NCBI RefSeq assembly: GCF_001969855.1
Contig: NZ_MRBL01000005.1
Span: 62,001-126,000 of the forward strand
Direction: 5' to 3'
Source: Bacillus haynesii
GTDB lineage: Bacteria; Bacillota; Bacilli; Bacillales; Bacillaceae
DNA: 64,000 bases
Both the position numbers and the translations under genes were made by a program. The notes beneath the pieces are model-generated. The model was not told the origin of the DNA. It saw nothing but the letters and a program-made list of their open reading frames with translations, and searched no databases. Positions 38,155 to 48,064 of the stretch are shown here, in pieces; the first letter of the stretch is position 1; the number at the start of each line of letters is the position of its first letter.

Positions 38155-39267
38155 TCAACACCCCGTAAGCAGTCTAACAAATGATGCATTTGACAAGTAG
38201 CGAATATCTTCCGGAACATTTTGTCCGTTTGTAATATAGCCGAGGCCGATTCTTGATTCGGCAAGCAGATTCATGACGCTTCCCAATGAATCGGTTTCGT
38301 CCACTTTCGTGAATATCAACTGATCGATCGGAATGCTTGAGAACTGCTTAATGAGCTCCTTCATATCCTCGTACTTGCTTGTCGCGGACATAACGAGAAA
38401 CGCCTGTATCTTACGCTCAAACGGAATGATTTCCGTCAGCTCCCTGACATATTTCCCGTCTTTGAAATTCCGGCCCGCCGTATCGATGAAGACGTGGTCA
38501 AAATCGGCGAACTTTTGCTGGGCCGCTTTAAATTCTTCTTTCGTGTAGCACACCTCGAGCGGTGCATTCAAAAGCTCGGCATATGTCCTGAGCTGTTCAA
38601 CCGCTGCAATCCGGTACGTATCCGTCGTGATAAAAGCGATTTTTTTCTGCTTTTCCAGCACAGAAGAAGCGGCGAGTTTTGCCAATGTCGTCGTTTTGCC
38701 GACTCCGGTCGATCCGAAGAGCACGATATATTGCGAATGAATCGCCACGTCCTGCTCCTGATTGACGGGAAGAAGATCGGCCAAAGCATCTGTTAAGTGC
38801 GCCAGTGCCTTTTCATCCGTCCACTCTTCGCCGTTTCTTAAAGAAGTGCTGACCAACCGGCCGAGCGCTTTCGTACGGATGGCCGGCAATACCCCTTGCT
38901 TTGCCAGGAGCTGGTCCGCCTTTTTCAGCGGCTCAGGCAGCACATCAACAGGCTGCTCATGCTGCCGCATTTCCAGCAGTTCTTTCAGCTCTTTCACTTG
39001 GCTTGCCAAATCAAGGTGGTCCGGCTGCGGGACAGGCGAAGGGCTTTGTTCACTGACAACGGGCTTTTGCCGCTCCGGCTTCCTTGCGTCGGAAAAGTCC
39101 TGGTCGACAACCGCGATCACTTCAACCCCGTTTTTTTTCACAAAGCCGAGAAATTTTCTTGTTTGAATCTTTTTAGAATTCAAGATTACGGCGTCATTTC
39201 CGAGCTCCTGTATAATTTGTTTTGTGGCTTCCTGCATAGAACCAGCTACAAATTTTTTGATTTTCAT
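38155..39267 (-). CDS. flhF: SRP-type GTPase FlhF
   Basis: A signal-recognition-particle-family GTPase that positions flagella. The 370 residues have a basic N-terminal B domain (MKIKKFVAGSMQEATKQIIQ), a linker rich in Pro and Gln, an N domain, and the G domain with Walker A VLFGSTGVGKTTTLAKLA, ITTDTYRIAAVEQLRTYAE and DTAGRNFKD. The TKVDET motif follows. It overlaps flhA by 4 bases. Confidence 0.97.
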   Translation of the reverse strand: MKIKKFVAGSMQEATKQIIQELGNDAVILNSKKIQTRKFLGFVKKNGVEVIAVVDQDFSDARKPERQKPVVSEQSPSPVPQPDHLDLASQVKELKELLEMRQHEQPVDVLPEPLKKADQLLAKQGVLPAIRTKALGRLVSTSLRNGEEWTDEKALAHLTDALADLLPVNQEQDVAIHSQYIVLFGSTGVGKTTTLAKLAASSVLEKQKKIAFITTDTYRIAAVEQLRTYAELLNAPLEVCYTKEEFKAAQQKFADFDHVFIDTAGRNFKDGKYVRELTEIIPFERKIQAFLVMSATSKYEDMKELIKQFSSIPIDQLIFTKVDETDSLGSVMNLLAESRIGLGYITNGQNVPEDIRYLSNASFVRLLTGC

Positions 39268-41300
39268 GGAATATCCACCACTCCGATGCTTTGAACTTCT
39301 ACATTGGCTTCCAATTCGTTATAGGAAAGAACCGGCAGATCAGGGAAATAGCGCTCAAGCAGCTGTTTGACATACATTCTGACAGGCGGCGAACATAGAA
39401 GGATCGGCACTTCCTGCCTTAATGAGAGCTGTTCGATTTCTCTTGCTACAGATTGAATGATATTTTCGGATAACGCAGGTTCAAGAGATAAAAAGTTGCC
39501 GTGTTCAGTCTGCTGAATTCCTTCGGCCACGGCCTTTTCGACGCGGCCCGAACAAGTCACCACTTTCAGCGTCTCATTTTCCTTCGCATATTGGGCGGTG
39601 ATCTGCTTGGCAAGAGCCTGTCTTACGTACTCGGTCAGCATATCTGAATCCGTCGTCAGCTTTCCGTAGTCGGCCAGCGTTTCAAAGATTGTCACCAAGT
39701 TCCTGATCGATACTTTTTCTTTCAGAAGTTTTGCCAGCACTTTCTGAATATCACCGACAGACAGCGGATTCGGCGAGACCTCTTCGACCAGTACAGGATA
39801 AGATTCTTTCAAGTGGTCGATCAGCTGTTTCGTTTCCTGTCTGCCGATCAGTTCATGGGCGTGTTTTTTCACCTGCTCTGTAATATGGGTCGACACGACT
39901 GAAGCCGGATCGACAACCGTATATCCGAGCATTTCGGCCTGATCTTTCTGAGATTCAGGTATCCATTTAGCCGGGAGGCCGAAGGATGGTTCGATCGTGT
40001 CAATCCCTTCGATCTGATCGTCTTCGCCTGTCGGAGACATCGCCAAAAAGTGATCGAGGAGAAGCTCGCCTTTCGCGACTTCGTTTCCTTTAATTTTGAG
40101 CCTGTACTCGTTCGGCTGAAGAGCGATGTTATCCCTGATTCTGACGACCGGAATGACGAGCCCGAGTTCAAGTGCGAGCTGGCGCCTGATCATGACGATC
40201 CTGTCCAATAGGTCGCCGCCCTGATTTGCATCTGCAAGCGGAATCAATCCGTAGCCGAATTCAAATTCAATCGGGTCAATATCGAGCAGATGGACAACGC
40301 TTTCGGGGCTTTTTAATTCGTCCACTTCAGCTTCTTCCTCAAGGATATCCTCCACTTTTTCCTTCTCTTCACCGGCTTTGGAGAGCATATAGCCGCCGAT
40401 GGCGAGAAGAAGAGCCAGAGGGCCTGTCAGGAGAATACCGATCGGCGTGAAAATCCCGAGCAGGAAAATCGTTCCCGCCGTGACATACAAAAGCTTTGGA
40501 TAGGCAAACAGCTGGCCTGTAATATCGTGGCCGAGGTTTCCCTCCGATGCTGCTCTTGTCACGACGATACCCGTCGCCGTTGATATCAAGAGCGCAGGCA
40601 GCTGAGATACGATTCCGTCACCTACAGACAAGAGCGTAAAGTGTGAAGCGGCTTCCTGAATGCTCATTTGTTTTTGCAGCATGCCGATGACAATTCCGAA
40701 AAGGACGTTGATAAGGACGATGATGATCCCTGCGATCGCATCCCCTTTCACGAATTTGCTCGCTCCATCCATCGCGCCGTAGAAGTCGGCTTCACGCGCC
40801 ACCTTCTCGCGGCGCACTTTCGCTTCCTGCTCGGTCACCATTCCGGCATTCAAATCGGCATCAATGCTCATCTGTTTCCCCGGCATGGCGTCGAGGGTGA
40901 ACCTGGCAGCAACTTCAGATACCCGTTCCGCCCCTTTCGTTATGACGATAAATTGGATAATGATCAAAATGATAAAGACAACGAGACCGACCAAAACGTT
41001 TCCGCCGACAACGAAAGACCCGAACGTCTCGACTACTTTCCCCGCATCTCCGTTGGACAGAATCGAACGCGTCGTCGATACATTCAGCCCGAGACGGAAC
41101 AGCGTCAAGAGGAGCAGCAAAGAAGGAAAAATCGAAAATTGCAGCGGTTCTTGCATGTTCATTGTGGTGAGAAGCACGATTAACGCAAGAGAAATATTAA
41201 CGATAATTAAGATGCTCAACATCCATGTTGGAAAGGGTATGATAAGCATTGCCACGATGAGGACAACGCCGGATAAAATAGATAAATCTCTTGCAGACAT
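39264..41300 (-). CDS. flhA: Flagellar export gate protein FlhA
   Basis: FlhA is the nonameric export gate of the flagellar type III system, using the proton motive force. The 678 residues have about eight transmembrane helices in 1-325 (MLIIPFPTWMLSILIIVNIS and so on). The conserved cytoplasmic FHIPEP-type loop carries DAMPGKQMSIDADLNAG. The large C-terminal domain (from about 340) docks chaperone-substrate complexes. It lies between flhB and flhF. Confidence 0.98.
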   Translation of the reverse strand: MSARDLSILSGVVLIVAMLIIPFPTWMLSILIIVNISLALIVLLTTMNMQEPLQFSIFPSLLLLLTLFRLGLNVSTTRSILSNGDAGKVVETFGSFVVGGNVLVGLVVFIILIIIQFIVITKGAERVSEVAARFTLDAMPGKQMSIDADLNAGMVTEQEAKVRREKVAREADFYGAMDGASKFVKGDAIAGIIIVLINVLFGIVIGMLQKQMSIQEAASHFTLLSVGDGIVSQLPALLISTATGIVVTRAASEGNLGHDITGQLFAYPKLLYVTAGTIFLLGIFTPIGILLTGPLALLLAIGGYMLSKAGEEKEKVEDILEEEAEVDELKSPESVVHLLDIDPIEFEFGYGLIPLADANQGGDLLDRIVMIRRQLALELGLVIPVVRIRDNIALQPNEYRLKIKGNEVAKGELLLDHFLAMSPTGEDDQIEGIDTIEPSFGLPAKWIPESQKDQAEMLGYTVVDPASVVSTHITEQVKKHAHELIGRQETKQLIDHLKESYPVLVEEVSPNPLSVGDIQKVLAKLLKEKVSIRNLVTIFETLADYGKLTTDSDMLTEYVRQALAKQITAQYAKENETLKVVTCSGRVEKAVAEGIQQTEHGNFLSLEPALSENIIQSVAREIEQLSLRQEVPILLCSPPVRMYVKQLLERYFPDLPVLSYNELEANVEVQSIGVVDIP

Positions 41301-41333
41301 GCTGTTTCTCTCCTTTTAAAACTGAAAAATTCA

Positions 41334-42413
41334 CTAGATTTTTTGCTTTGTTTTGTAAACATAGGCCAGGATTTCGGCAACGGCCTTAAAGAATTCTTCC
41401 GGAACGGCCTGGTCGATCTCAACCTGGTCATAGAGCGCCCTCGCCAAAGGTCTGTTCTCGACCGTCATGACATCGTGTTCTTTGGCGATCTGCCGGATTT
41501 TCAGAGCCATCAGATCGACCCCTTTTGCGAGGATAAACGGCGCATCCATTTTGTTTTCGTCATATTTCAGTGCGACGGCGTAATGGGTCGGGTTCGTGAT
41601 GATGACATCCGCTTTTGGCACTTCCTGCATCATGCGGCGCATCGCCATTTCCTTTTGCTTCTGCTTGATCTTCGACTTGATCAGAGGATCGCCTTCGGTT
41701 TTTTTGTATTCGTCTTTGATGTCCTGTTTCGACATTCGAATATTTTTCTCATAATCGAATTTTTGATAGAGGTAATCGAGCACCGCGAGAAAAATCAATG
41801 CGACTGCAGCGGAAACCCCCATTAAAAAGGTGAGCCAGCCGACATATGACAAAGCCTCGCCCGCGGACAGCGCCGGGATTCTGAGGATTTTGTCGAAGTT
41901 CAGCCAGAGAACGGCGAATGTCACGCCGCCGACAATCACGATTTTTAAAATCGATTTAAGCAGTTCAACAATCGCCCTGATGCTGTAAATCCGCTTGAAT
42001 CCTTTAAGCGGGTCAAGCTTTTTCAAATCAGGCTTGATCGCTTCAGGGGCAAATAAAAACCCGACTTGCAAATAGTTGCTCAATACCCCGGAGACGACGG
42101 CTGTCAGCAAAAGCGGTGCCATGATGAGGCCCGATTCAAGCACAATACTTTGAAACAGGCCGGGAATATTGGCGACTGACACCTTCATCGTGATCAACTC
42201 TTTGTAATACTTTTCGATCAGGGCGAGCAGGCGGTCTCTCATAAAAGGTCCGATGAATAAAAAGGATAAAAACACGATGAGAAGTGTGACCGCTGTATTG
42301 ACATCTGCACTTTTGGCAACCTGACCTTTTTTTCTGCTTTCCCGCCGTTTTTTCGGCGTCGCTTTTTCCGTTTTTTCACCTGCGAAAAATTGCAAATCCA
42401 ACGTCTGCTTCAT
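41334..42413 (-). CDS. flhB: Flagellar export switch protein FlhB
   Basis: It switches export from rod/hook to filament substrates after autocleavage. The 359 residues begin MKQTLDLQFFAGEKTEKATPKKRRE, with four membrane helices in about 30-210 and then a cytoplasmic domain with the self-cleavage motif ITNPTHYAVAL. The longer upstream frame to 42623 runs through fliR and is not real. I used the second of two adjacent ATG codons (42413; GGGGTG at 5 bases); its A is shared with the fliR stop. Confidence 0.97.
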   Translation of the reverse strand: MKQTLDLQFFAGEKTEKATPKKRRESRKKGQVAKSADVNTAVTLLIVFLSFLFIGPFMRDRLLALIEKYYKELITMKVSVANIPGLFQSIVLESGLIMAPLLLTAVVSGVLSNYLQVGFLFAPEAIKPDLKKLDPLKGFKRIYSIRAIVELLKSILKIVIVGGVTFAVLWLNFDKILRIPALSAGEALSYVGWLTFLMGVSAAVALIFLAVLDYLYQKFDYEKNIRMSKQDIKDEYKKTEGDPLIKSKIKQKQKEMAMRRMMQEVPKADVIITNPTHYAVALKYDENKMDAPFILAKGVDLMALKIRQIAKEHDVMTVENRPLARALYDQVEIDQAVPEEFFKAVAEILAYVYKTKQKI

Positions 42414-43189
42414 CATGCCACCCCAAGCAAAGTTAATAGATCTCTCATTGTCCGAATGGCAAATTCGAAGACGTGCTGCATCATGCTGAACATAACGGCC
42501 ATGCAGATGATGAGCATGATAAAGGTGATCGCGATTTTCAAAGGAAGACCGACGACAAACACGTTGAGCTGCGGCACCGTTCTCGCCACAATCCCCAATG
42601 CCAGATCGACTAAAAACAAACAAGCCACAACAGGCGCAGACAATTGAAATGCTGTAATAAACATCGTGTTAAAGCTTTTTGCAATAAACTCGGCAAACCC
42701 TTCGCTTCCAAACGACAGCGCCATCTTGTCGACCGGAATGTATTGATAGCTGTAATAAATCCCGTCAAGCAGGAGATGATGCGCATTCAGACTCAGCATG
42801 AGAAGCAGCGCCATCGTATATAAAAACTGGCCGACAAGCGGGCTTTGCGCCCCTGTCTGAGGATCGATCACATTCGCCACCGCAAATCCCATTTGAAAAT
42901 CAATGAATGATCCGGCGATTTGAACGGCTGAGATCATCATGTAGGCGATCAGCCCAAGCAGAAGCCCGATGAGCGCTTCCTTCATGGCTAACATCATGTA
43001 AACTCCGTCAACATCAAGCTGAGGAGGCTTTTCAATCGCCTGAAAACTGACGAGCGCAAGAAAAAATGCAAAACCTATTTTATGAACGGCCGGAATTGTC
43101 CGATAAGAAAATAGAGGCACCGTTACATAGAATGCTGTAATTCTGACAAACACAAGTAAAAAGGCTGGAAATGATTCGATTATTGACAT
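42413..43189 (-). CDS. fliR: Flagellar export protein FliR
   Basis: Part of the FliP-FliQ-FliR core of the export gate. The 258-residue membrane protein (MSIIESFPAFLLVFVRITAF) has about six hydrophobic helices and the QIAGSFIDFQMGFAVANVIDPQTG signature. The start is ATG 43189, just after fliQ; a TTG six codons earlier would overlap fliQ. Ends by overlapping flhB by one base. Confidence 0.96.
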   Translation of the reverse strand: MSIIESFPAFLLVFVRITAFYVTVPLFSYRTIPAVHKIGFAFFLALVSFQAIEKPPQLDVDGVYMMLAMKEALIGLLLGLIAYMMISAVQIAGSFIDFQMGFAVANVIDPQTGAQSPLVGQFLYTMALLLMLSLNAHHLLLDGIYYSYQYIPVDKMALSFGSEGFAEFIAKSFNTMFITAFQLSAPVVACLFLVDLALGIVARTVPQLNVFVVGLPLKIAITFIMLIICMAVMFSMMQHVFEFAIRTMRDLLTLLGVA

Positions 43190-43196
43190 GTTAAAA

Positions 43197-43466
43197 CTAC
43201 CCTGCAAAACGGTTTAAATTAGAGAACAGCTCAGTCGCGAATGACAAAATCGTCGACAGCATCCATGGACCGAAAACGACGAGTCCGACCAAAACGGCGA
43301 CGATTTTAGGAATGAATGCAAGAGTCTGTTCCTGTATTTGGGTGGTTGCCTGAAAAACGCTGACGATCAGTCCGACGAGAAGAGCGAGCGCCAAAAGCGG
43401 CCCGCTGATAAGCAATGTAACGTATACAGCCCTTTCAGCCATCGATATAACAAATTCTGAATTCAT
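43197..43466 (-). CDS. fliQ: Flagellar export protein FliQ
   Basis: A small subunit of the FliPQR export core, helical hairpin type. The 89 residues (MNSEFVISMAERAVYVTLLISGPLLALALLVGLIVSVFQATTQIQEQTL split over two helices) show two hydrophobic segments at about 14-40 and 52-75. It sits between fliP and fliR. Confidence 0.96.
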   Translation of the reverse strand: MNSEFVISMAERAVYVTLLISGPLLALALLVGLIVSVFQATTQIQEQTLAFIPKIVAVLVGLVVFGPWMLSTILSFATELFSNLNRFAG

Positions 43467-43481
43467 GTATTAGCACCTACT

Positions 43482-44147
43482 CTAAAAGCTTTGCAGCAAA
43501 GATTTAACGATTAAATACCAGCCATCTACAAGCACAAACAGCAAAATCTTAAACGGCAGTGAAATCATGACCGGCGGAAGCATCATCATCCCCATCGACA
43601 TCAAAACACTTGCCACAACCATATCGATAATCAGAAACGGTATAAATATCATAAATCCCATTTGAAACGCGGTTTTCAATTCTGAGATGACAAACGCGGG
43701 AACCATTGTTGAGAGCGGAATATCATCGATGGATTCAGGCGTTTCCATCTTTGCGTAATTCATAAATAAAGCCAGATCTTTCTGTCTTGTATGCTTGCTC
43801 ATAAATGTTTTGATCGGGGCTTCCGCTTTTGTGTAAGCTTCATCCAAGGTGATTTTATTGTTCATTAATGGCGTCAGCGCTTCTTTATTAATCTCTGAAA
43901 AAGTCGGCCCCATAATGAAAAATGTCAGGAACAGTGCAAGTCCGATCAGCACCTGGTTTGGGGGCATTGACTGTGTTGCCAGCGATGTCCGGACAAAGGA
44001 CAATACGATGACAACCCTTGTGAAACACGTCATCAGGATCAAGATCCCCGGAGCGATCGAAAATACTGTCAAAAGCAGCAAGAGCCGAACGCTGGCGCTG
44101 ACATTTGCCGCATCGCTAGAATTAAATAAATCCATAAACTCATTCAT
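43482..44147 (-). CDS. fliP: Flagellar export protein FliP
   Basis: The most abundant subunit of the FliPQR gate. The 221 residues have four or so hydrophobic segments and the conserved motifs TCFTRVVIVLSFVRTSLATQ and FQMGFMIFIPFLIIDMVVAS. There is no cleavable signal peptide as in enteric FliP; the N terminus reads MNEFMDLFNSSDAANVSA. The start overlaps fliZ by 8 bases. Confidence 0.97.
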   Translation of the reverse strand: MNEFMDLFNSSDAANVSASVRLLLLLTVFSIAPGILILMTCFTRVVIVLSFVRTSLATQSMPPNQVLIGLALFLTFFIMGPTFSEINKEALTPLMNNKITLDEAYTKAEAPIKTFMSKHTRQKDLALFMNYAKMETPESIDDIPLSTMVPAFVISELKTAFQMGFMIFIPFLIIDMVVASVLMSMGMMMLPPVMISLPFKILLFVLVDGWYLIVKSLLQSF

Positions 44148-44820
44148 GTTGATTTTGGCCTTTCTTTCTGCCTTCTGCGCGATTTTGTTTCAGTTCCGCG
44201 AGCTGTGCTTTTAACGACTCGGAAAAAGATGCCGTGCCGCTTTGTTTTTGCACGCCTGGAACTTTGACTTGATCCATCCATTTCTGCCATTCAATCTTGC
44301 TGTTCATCGCAGCTTCATGCTGCGTGAGAATTTCTTTATATTCCTTTTCATCATCGATCTCTTTCAGCAGCTGGATATTTTCGCCGACACCGACGACCAG
44401 CACCCTGTTCCCTACTTTAATCAGCTGTACGGACTTGTTTTGTCCGAGCGAAGTCCCGCCGATGTTTTCGACATACTGGAAGGGTTTTAGCAGGCGGTTG
44501 CGTTTATTCATGAATTTGACCAAAGCATAGATCAGAAAAATGACAAACAGTAACGCGCCGATCATTTTCACAAAATCAAATATGGAAACGGAAGGAGACG
44601 GGGGTTCGGTCTCCGCCTCTTCCTTAAGAGAACTTTTTTCCTCGGTTTTGTCTTTGTCTTTTGCTTTTTCTTTTTCTTTCTCTTTGCCCGCACCTTTTTG
44701 CTCAAACAGATGATCAACGGTCTGGTCCCCCGATTCCTCTGCGAGAGCCGGAGCATACGGCAAAACGAAAAAGGCAGATAGACAAAGGCCGGCTATGAAA
44801 ATAAGAGGTTTCTTAAACAA
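44140..44820 (-). CDS. fliZ: Flagellar assembly protein FliZ (FliO family)
   Basis: FliO-type protein that helps assemble the FliP ring. The frame permits GTG at 44829, but that codon overlaps the ribosome site AAAGGGTG. TTG at 44820 is 6 bases away and gives MFKKPLIFIAGLCLSAFF, so I prefer it (226 residues). It has a signal peptide or N-terminal helix, then a highly charged Lys/Glu-rich stretch (about 45-65). The second transmembrane helix (about 85-105) precedes the FliO domain (PFQYVENIGGTSLGQNKSVQLIKVG). It lies between cheY and fliP. Confidence 0.92.
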   Translation of the reverse strand: MFKKPLIFIAGLCLSAFFVLPYAPALAEESGDQTVDHLFEQKGAGKEKEKEKAKDKDKTEEKSSLKEEAETEPPSPSVSIFDFVKMIGALLFVIFLIYALVKFMNKRNRLLKPFQYVENIGGTSLGQNKSVQLIKVGNRVLVVGVGENIQLLKEIDDEKEYKEILTQHEAAMNSKIEWQKWMDQVKVPGVQKQSGTASFSESLKAQLAELKQNRAEGRKKGQNQHE

Positions 44821-44832
44821 GTTGTACACCCT

Positions 44833-45195
44833 TTAGCTTAGCGTTTTATTGATCGCTTCCATGACGCGGTCAGCCTGGAACGGTTTGACGATAAAGTCTT
44901 TCGCTCCCGCCTGGATGGCGTCGATAACCATCGATTGCTGGCCCATTGCCGAACACATGATGATTTTTGCCTGCGGATCGATTTCCTTGATTTCTTTAAG
45001 AGCCGTGATTCCGTCTTTTTCCGGCATCGTGATATCCATTGTGACAAGATCAGGTGAATGCTCTTTATATTTTTCAACAGCCTGTGCTCCGTCTTGCGCT
45101 TCTGCGACGACTTCAAAGCCGTTTTTCACCAAAATGTCTTTAATCATCATTCTCATAAATGCTGCATCATCAACTACTAAAATCTTGTAAGCCAT
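44833..45195 (-). CDS. cheY: Chemotaxis response regulator CheY
   Basis: CheY-P binds the FliM/FliY switch and in Bacillus favours counterclockwise rotation. The 120-residue receiver domain has the acidic pair in ILVVDDAAFMRMM, phospho-Asp54 in LVTMDITMPEKDG, and Lys in DFIVKPFQADR. I chose ATG 45195, with GGAGAG about 8 bases upstream, over a start five codons earlier. It lies between fliY and fliZ. Confidence 0.97.
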   Translation of the reverse strand: MAYKILVVDDAAFMRMMIKDILVKNGFEVVAEAQDGAQAVEKYKEHSPDLVTMDITMPEKDGITALKEIKEIDPQAKIIMCSAMGQQSMVIDAIQAGAKDFIVKPFQADRVMEAINKTLS

Positions 45196-45221
45196 TATTA
45201 ATCTCTCCAATCAATCTGTTA

Positions 45222-46355
45222 TTATCGTAATTTGCTGATTCGTTCCGCCTGACTTAAAATGTCTGTCACCCTGACGCCGAAGTTTTCGTCTATGACGACG
45301 ACTTCGCCTTTGGCAACGACGCGCTGGTTGACCAGGATGTCGACAGGCTCACCGGCGAGTTTGTCAAGCTCAATGATACTGCCGGTTGACAGTTCAAGCA
45401 CCTCTTTGACGCTGCGGTTTGTCCTCCCCAGTTCGACTGTGACGGACAAAGGAATATCCATGAGCATGTCAAGGTTTTGAAGGTGCGGCTGCGCTTCAGT
45501 CTGAGGGGCAAAGGATTGAAACTCTGCCGGTGCCACCTGCACAGGCTCTGAAACTTTTGCCGTCCCCTGCCGTTTAGGCGCAGGTTCCTGTCTCTGTGTC
45601 TGAGCAGGTGCCGGACTCGGACTAGGCGCCGGCTTTTCCTGTACGGGCGGCTGTGTCTCTTCAGTCTGCACAGGCTCTTCTCCGCCGTCCTGATTTGTTA
45701 ATTCATCAATCAGGTCTTTTGCAAAGGTCAGCGGATAAAGCTGCATAATATGCGAATCGATCAGATCTCCGACTTTTAGTCTGAAAGATACTTTGACGAG
45801 CGGGTCCTCTTTCGGAATTTGCTCTGTCCCTTCCCCTTCATTTACATCAAGAAGGTCAACTTCCGGCGGAGAAATATCAATCTTCTTGCTGAAGACGGTG
45901 GACATCGACGTCGCTGCGGAACCCATCATTTGGTTCATCGCTTCTTGAACGGCGCTTAGATGAATTTCGCCAAGCGACGGATCTGCGTTCGTCCCGTCTC
46001 CCCCCATCATCAAATCAGCAATGATCGCGGCATCTTCCTGCTTGATGACGAGAAGATTGTTTCCTGAAAAACCTTCCGTATAGCTCACACCGATTGAAAC
46101 ATACGGGTGCGGGAACTCATCATTTAAATGGCTTTTTTCAATCACCGAAACAGTCGGCGTTGTAATTTCGACTTTTTGATTCAATAAAGTGGACAAAGCT
46201 GTTGCAGAGCTCCCAAAGGAAATGTTTCCGATTTCCCCGATCGTATCCTTTTCCATCAGGGACAACCCTGATTCCGGCTGCTCTTGAGCCGTATCATCGC
46301 CGCCTTTAAGCAGCGCATCAATTTCATCCTGTGATAACCTATTGTTATTCTCCAT
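45222..46355 (-). CDS. fliY: Flagellar switch protein / CheY-P phosphatase FliY
   Basis: A C-ring protein that combines FliN-like structure with CheC-like phosphatase activity. The 377 residues have an N-terminal CheY-binding peptide (RLSQDEIDALLKGGDD), two CheC-type motifs (EKDTIGEIGNISFGSSATAL; SAVQEAMNQMMGSAATSMST), a Pro/Gln-rich linker at about 230-285 and a C-terminal SpoA/FliN domain (DIPLSVTVELGRTNRSVKEVL). The start at ATG 46355 (SD AGAGGTG) overlaps the fliM end by 11 bases. Confidence 0.97.
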   Translation of the reverse strand: MENNNRLSQDEIDALLKGGDDTAQEQPESGLSLMEKDTIGEIGNISFGSSATALSTLLNQKVEITTPTVSVIEKSHLNDEFPHPYVSIGVSYTEGFSGNNLLVIKQEDAAIIADLMMGGDGTNADPSLGEIHLSAVQEAMNQMMGSAATSMSTVFSKKIDISPPEVDLLDVNEGEGTEQIPKEDPLVKVSFRLKVGDLIDSHIMQLYPLTFAKDLIDELTNQDGGEEPVQTEETQPPVQEKPAPSPSPAPAQTQRQEPAPKRQGTAKVSEPVQVAPAEFQSFAPQTEAQPHLQNLDMLMDIPLSVTVELGRTNRSVKEVLELSTGSIIELDKLAGEPVDILVNQRVVAKGEVVVIDENFGVRVTDILSQAERISKLR

Positions 46356-47343
46356 ATTCTTCACCTCTTATGTCGTGATCTAGAATTTGAATCGCAGTCT
46401 TTCGATTCATTCGGCCGGCTTGTGCTAGAAATTTCGGTTTATCTCCGACCAAAACAGTAAGAGGTTCTGCTACTGATTTGTCCAAAGTGATACAATCTCC
46501 AATTTCTAAATTTAAAAACTCTTCAATGGTTAATTCCGATGATCCGAGTTCTGCGACAATTGGAATTTGCGCCGTCATAATCCGCTTTTCTATCGACTTT
46601 GTTTCCTCCGGTTTTGGTTCAATTCTGTCTGATTGCATCCAGTAGTGAACGGAAAGCTTAGGAATGATCGGTTCCAAGACGACGTGCGGGATGCACAGGT
46701 TGATAACCCCGCTGATGTCTCCTATTTGCGTGTTCAGCGAAATGACAACGACCGTCTCATTCGGCGATACCATTTGCACAAACTGCGGATTCACTTCAAA
46801 ATCGGACATTTCCGGCTCGATTTCCGTGATGGATTCCCACGCATCTTTGTAATTCGTGAGGCAGCTTTCGAATAAATTGGACATGATTTTCGTCTCAATT
46901 TCCGTCATGCTGTCAATTTTGTTGTGGCTCGAGCCAATCCCGCCCATCACCCGGTCCATCATCGTATAGGCGATGGTCGGGTTGATCTCCATCATGATTC
47001 TTCCTTCAAGAGGGCGAACCTCAAACAGATTAAGGATCGTCATATTCGGAATGGACCTGATGAATTCCTCATACGGAACCTGGTCAACCGAGCTGACCGA
47101 GATCTGGATATAGGTTCTCAGCTGAGCCGAGAAATAAGTCGTTAGCAGCCTTGCAAAGTTATCATGAATCCTTGTCAAGCTGCGGATTTGATCCTTTGAA
47201 AAGCGGAGCGCCCGTTTAAAGTCATAGACTTTTACTTTTTTAACGGACTCTTCTTTTTTCAGCTCGTCGGCGTCCATTTCACCGGTCGATATCGCTGAAA
47301 GCAGTGCATCGATTTCATTTTGGGAGAGCACTTCTCCTGCCAT
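46345..47343 (-). CDS. fliM: Flagellar motor switch protein FliM
   Basis: FliM is the C-ring component that binds CheY-P. The 332 residues start with the EIDALL-type CheY-binding peptide (VLSQNEIDALLSAIS, residues 4-18). The middle CheC-like domain has LFEVRPLEGRIMMEINPTIAY and MDRVMGGIG. The C-terminal SpoA domain has VAELGSSELTIEEFLNLEIGD. GGAGG precedes the ATG. It is paired with fliY. Confidence 0.97.
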   Translation of the reverse strand: MAGEVLSQNEIDALLSAISTGEMDADELKKEESVKKVKVYDFKRALRFSKDQIRSLTRIHDNFARLLTTYFSAQLRTYIQISVSSVDQVPYEEFIRSIPNMTILNLFEVRPLEGRIMMEINPTIAYTMMDRVMGGIGSSHNKIDSMTEIETKIMSNLFESCLTNYKDAWESITEIEPEMSDFEVNPQFVQMVSPNETVVVISLNTQIGDISGVINLCIPHVVLEPIIPKLSVHYWMQSDRIEPKPEETKSIEKRIMTAQIPIVAELGSSELTIEEFLNLEIGDCITLDKSVAEPLTVLVGDKPKFLAQAGRMNRKTAIQILDHDIRGEEYGE

Positions 47344-47378
47344 CTGTTTTCACCTCCATGGTTCTGTCATCTATGTTC

Positions 47379-47810
47379 CTACTGCAGATTAAAGGAGGTA
47401 ATGTATACAGTTTTCACTTTTCCCTCTTTCATGTAGTTCTTGTTCAGCTTTTCTTTCAGCTGTTCTTTAAATTTTTCTTTTCCTTTTTGTCCTTCAAGCT
47501 CATCTGCGTTCGTGTTCGCCAAAAGCGAGATGACTGAATCTTTAATTTGGAAATCCCGCTTTTCAAGCTCTTCTTTCGCCTCTTTCGAATCGGTTTCAAG
47601 CTTGATTGACAAACGAACCACATTGTCTGATTTCAAGTTTGTCGTGATTTCGGCGACTTCAACTGAAGATTCGACCACTTCATCGATCGAAGGTTCAGCA
47701 TTTTGATCTTTTTCACTTGCGCTTCCATTGATGACAAAGAACGCAGCGGTTCCCAACACAGCAATTGCCAGAATAATCGTCAGCATAATTCCTAGAAGTT
47801 TTTTATTCAT
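47379..47810 (-). CDS. fliL: Flagellar stator-associated protein FliL
   Basis: FliL is a single-pass membrane protein that associates with MotAB stators. The 143 residues have one N-terminal transmembrane helix (about 5-28, [22 protein letters not shown]) and an extracytoplasmic domain with many charged residues. It overlaps swrD by 4 bases, which supports a shared function in motor power. Confidence 0.95.
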   Translation of the reverse strand: MNKKLLGIMLTIILAIAVLGTAAFFVINGSASEKDQNAEPSIDEVVESSVEVAEITTNLKSDNVVRLSIKLETDSKEAKEELEKRDFQIKDSVISLLANTNADELEGQKGKEKFKEQLKEKLNKNYMKEGKVKTVYITSFNLQ

Positions 47811-48022
47811 TCAGATTCCTCAATTCTTTGGTCACAAGAAAGTATTTGGATTTTTTGATAGAATGACACGATTGTATCCACAACTGTATCTTCATCTTCT
47901 TTGACAACAAACTTTTTTCCGTTGGACAGCGTAATTGTCGTATCCGGAAAACATTCAATTTGCTCAATGAATAGTGCATTCAGAATAAAGGGCTGTCCGT
48001 TTAATCGCGTAACTTTGATCAT
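47807..48022 (-). CDS. swrD: Swarming protein SwrD (FlbD family)
   Basis: A 71-residue FlbD-family protein ([38 protein letters not shown] split around residue 20). In B. subtilis SwrD is needed for full flagellar power during swarming. No membrane helix is visible. It lies between flgE and fliL and overlaps fliL by 4 bases. Older name ylzI. Confidence 0.93.
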   Translation of the reverse strand: MIKVTRLNGQPFILNALFIEQIECFPDTTITLSNGKKFVVKEDEDTVVDTIVSFYQKIQILSCDQRIEESE

Positions 48023-48064
48023 GTGTTATCAAGAGGCGCCTTCACGAGGACGCCTCCTTCCCTC

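Noticed and set aside
42414..42623. N-terminal extension of FlhB into fliR
   Set aside because: The extension is a shadow of fliR; the true FlhB N terminus begins MKQTLDLQFFAGEK next to a good ribosome site.
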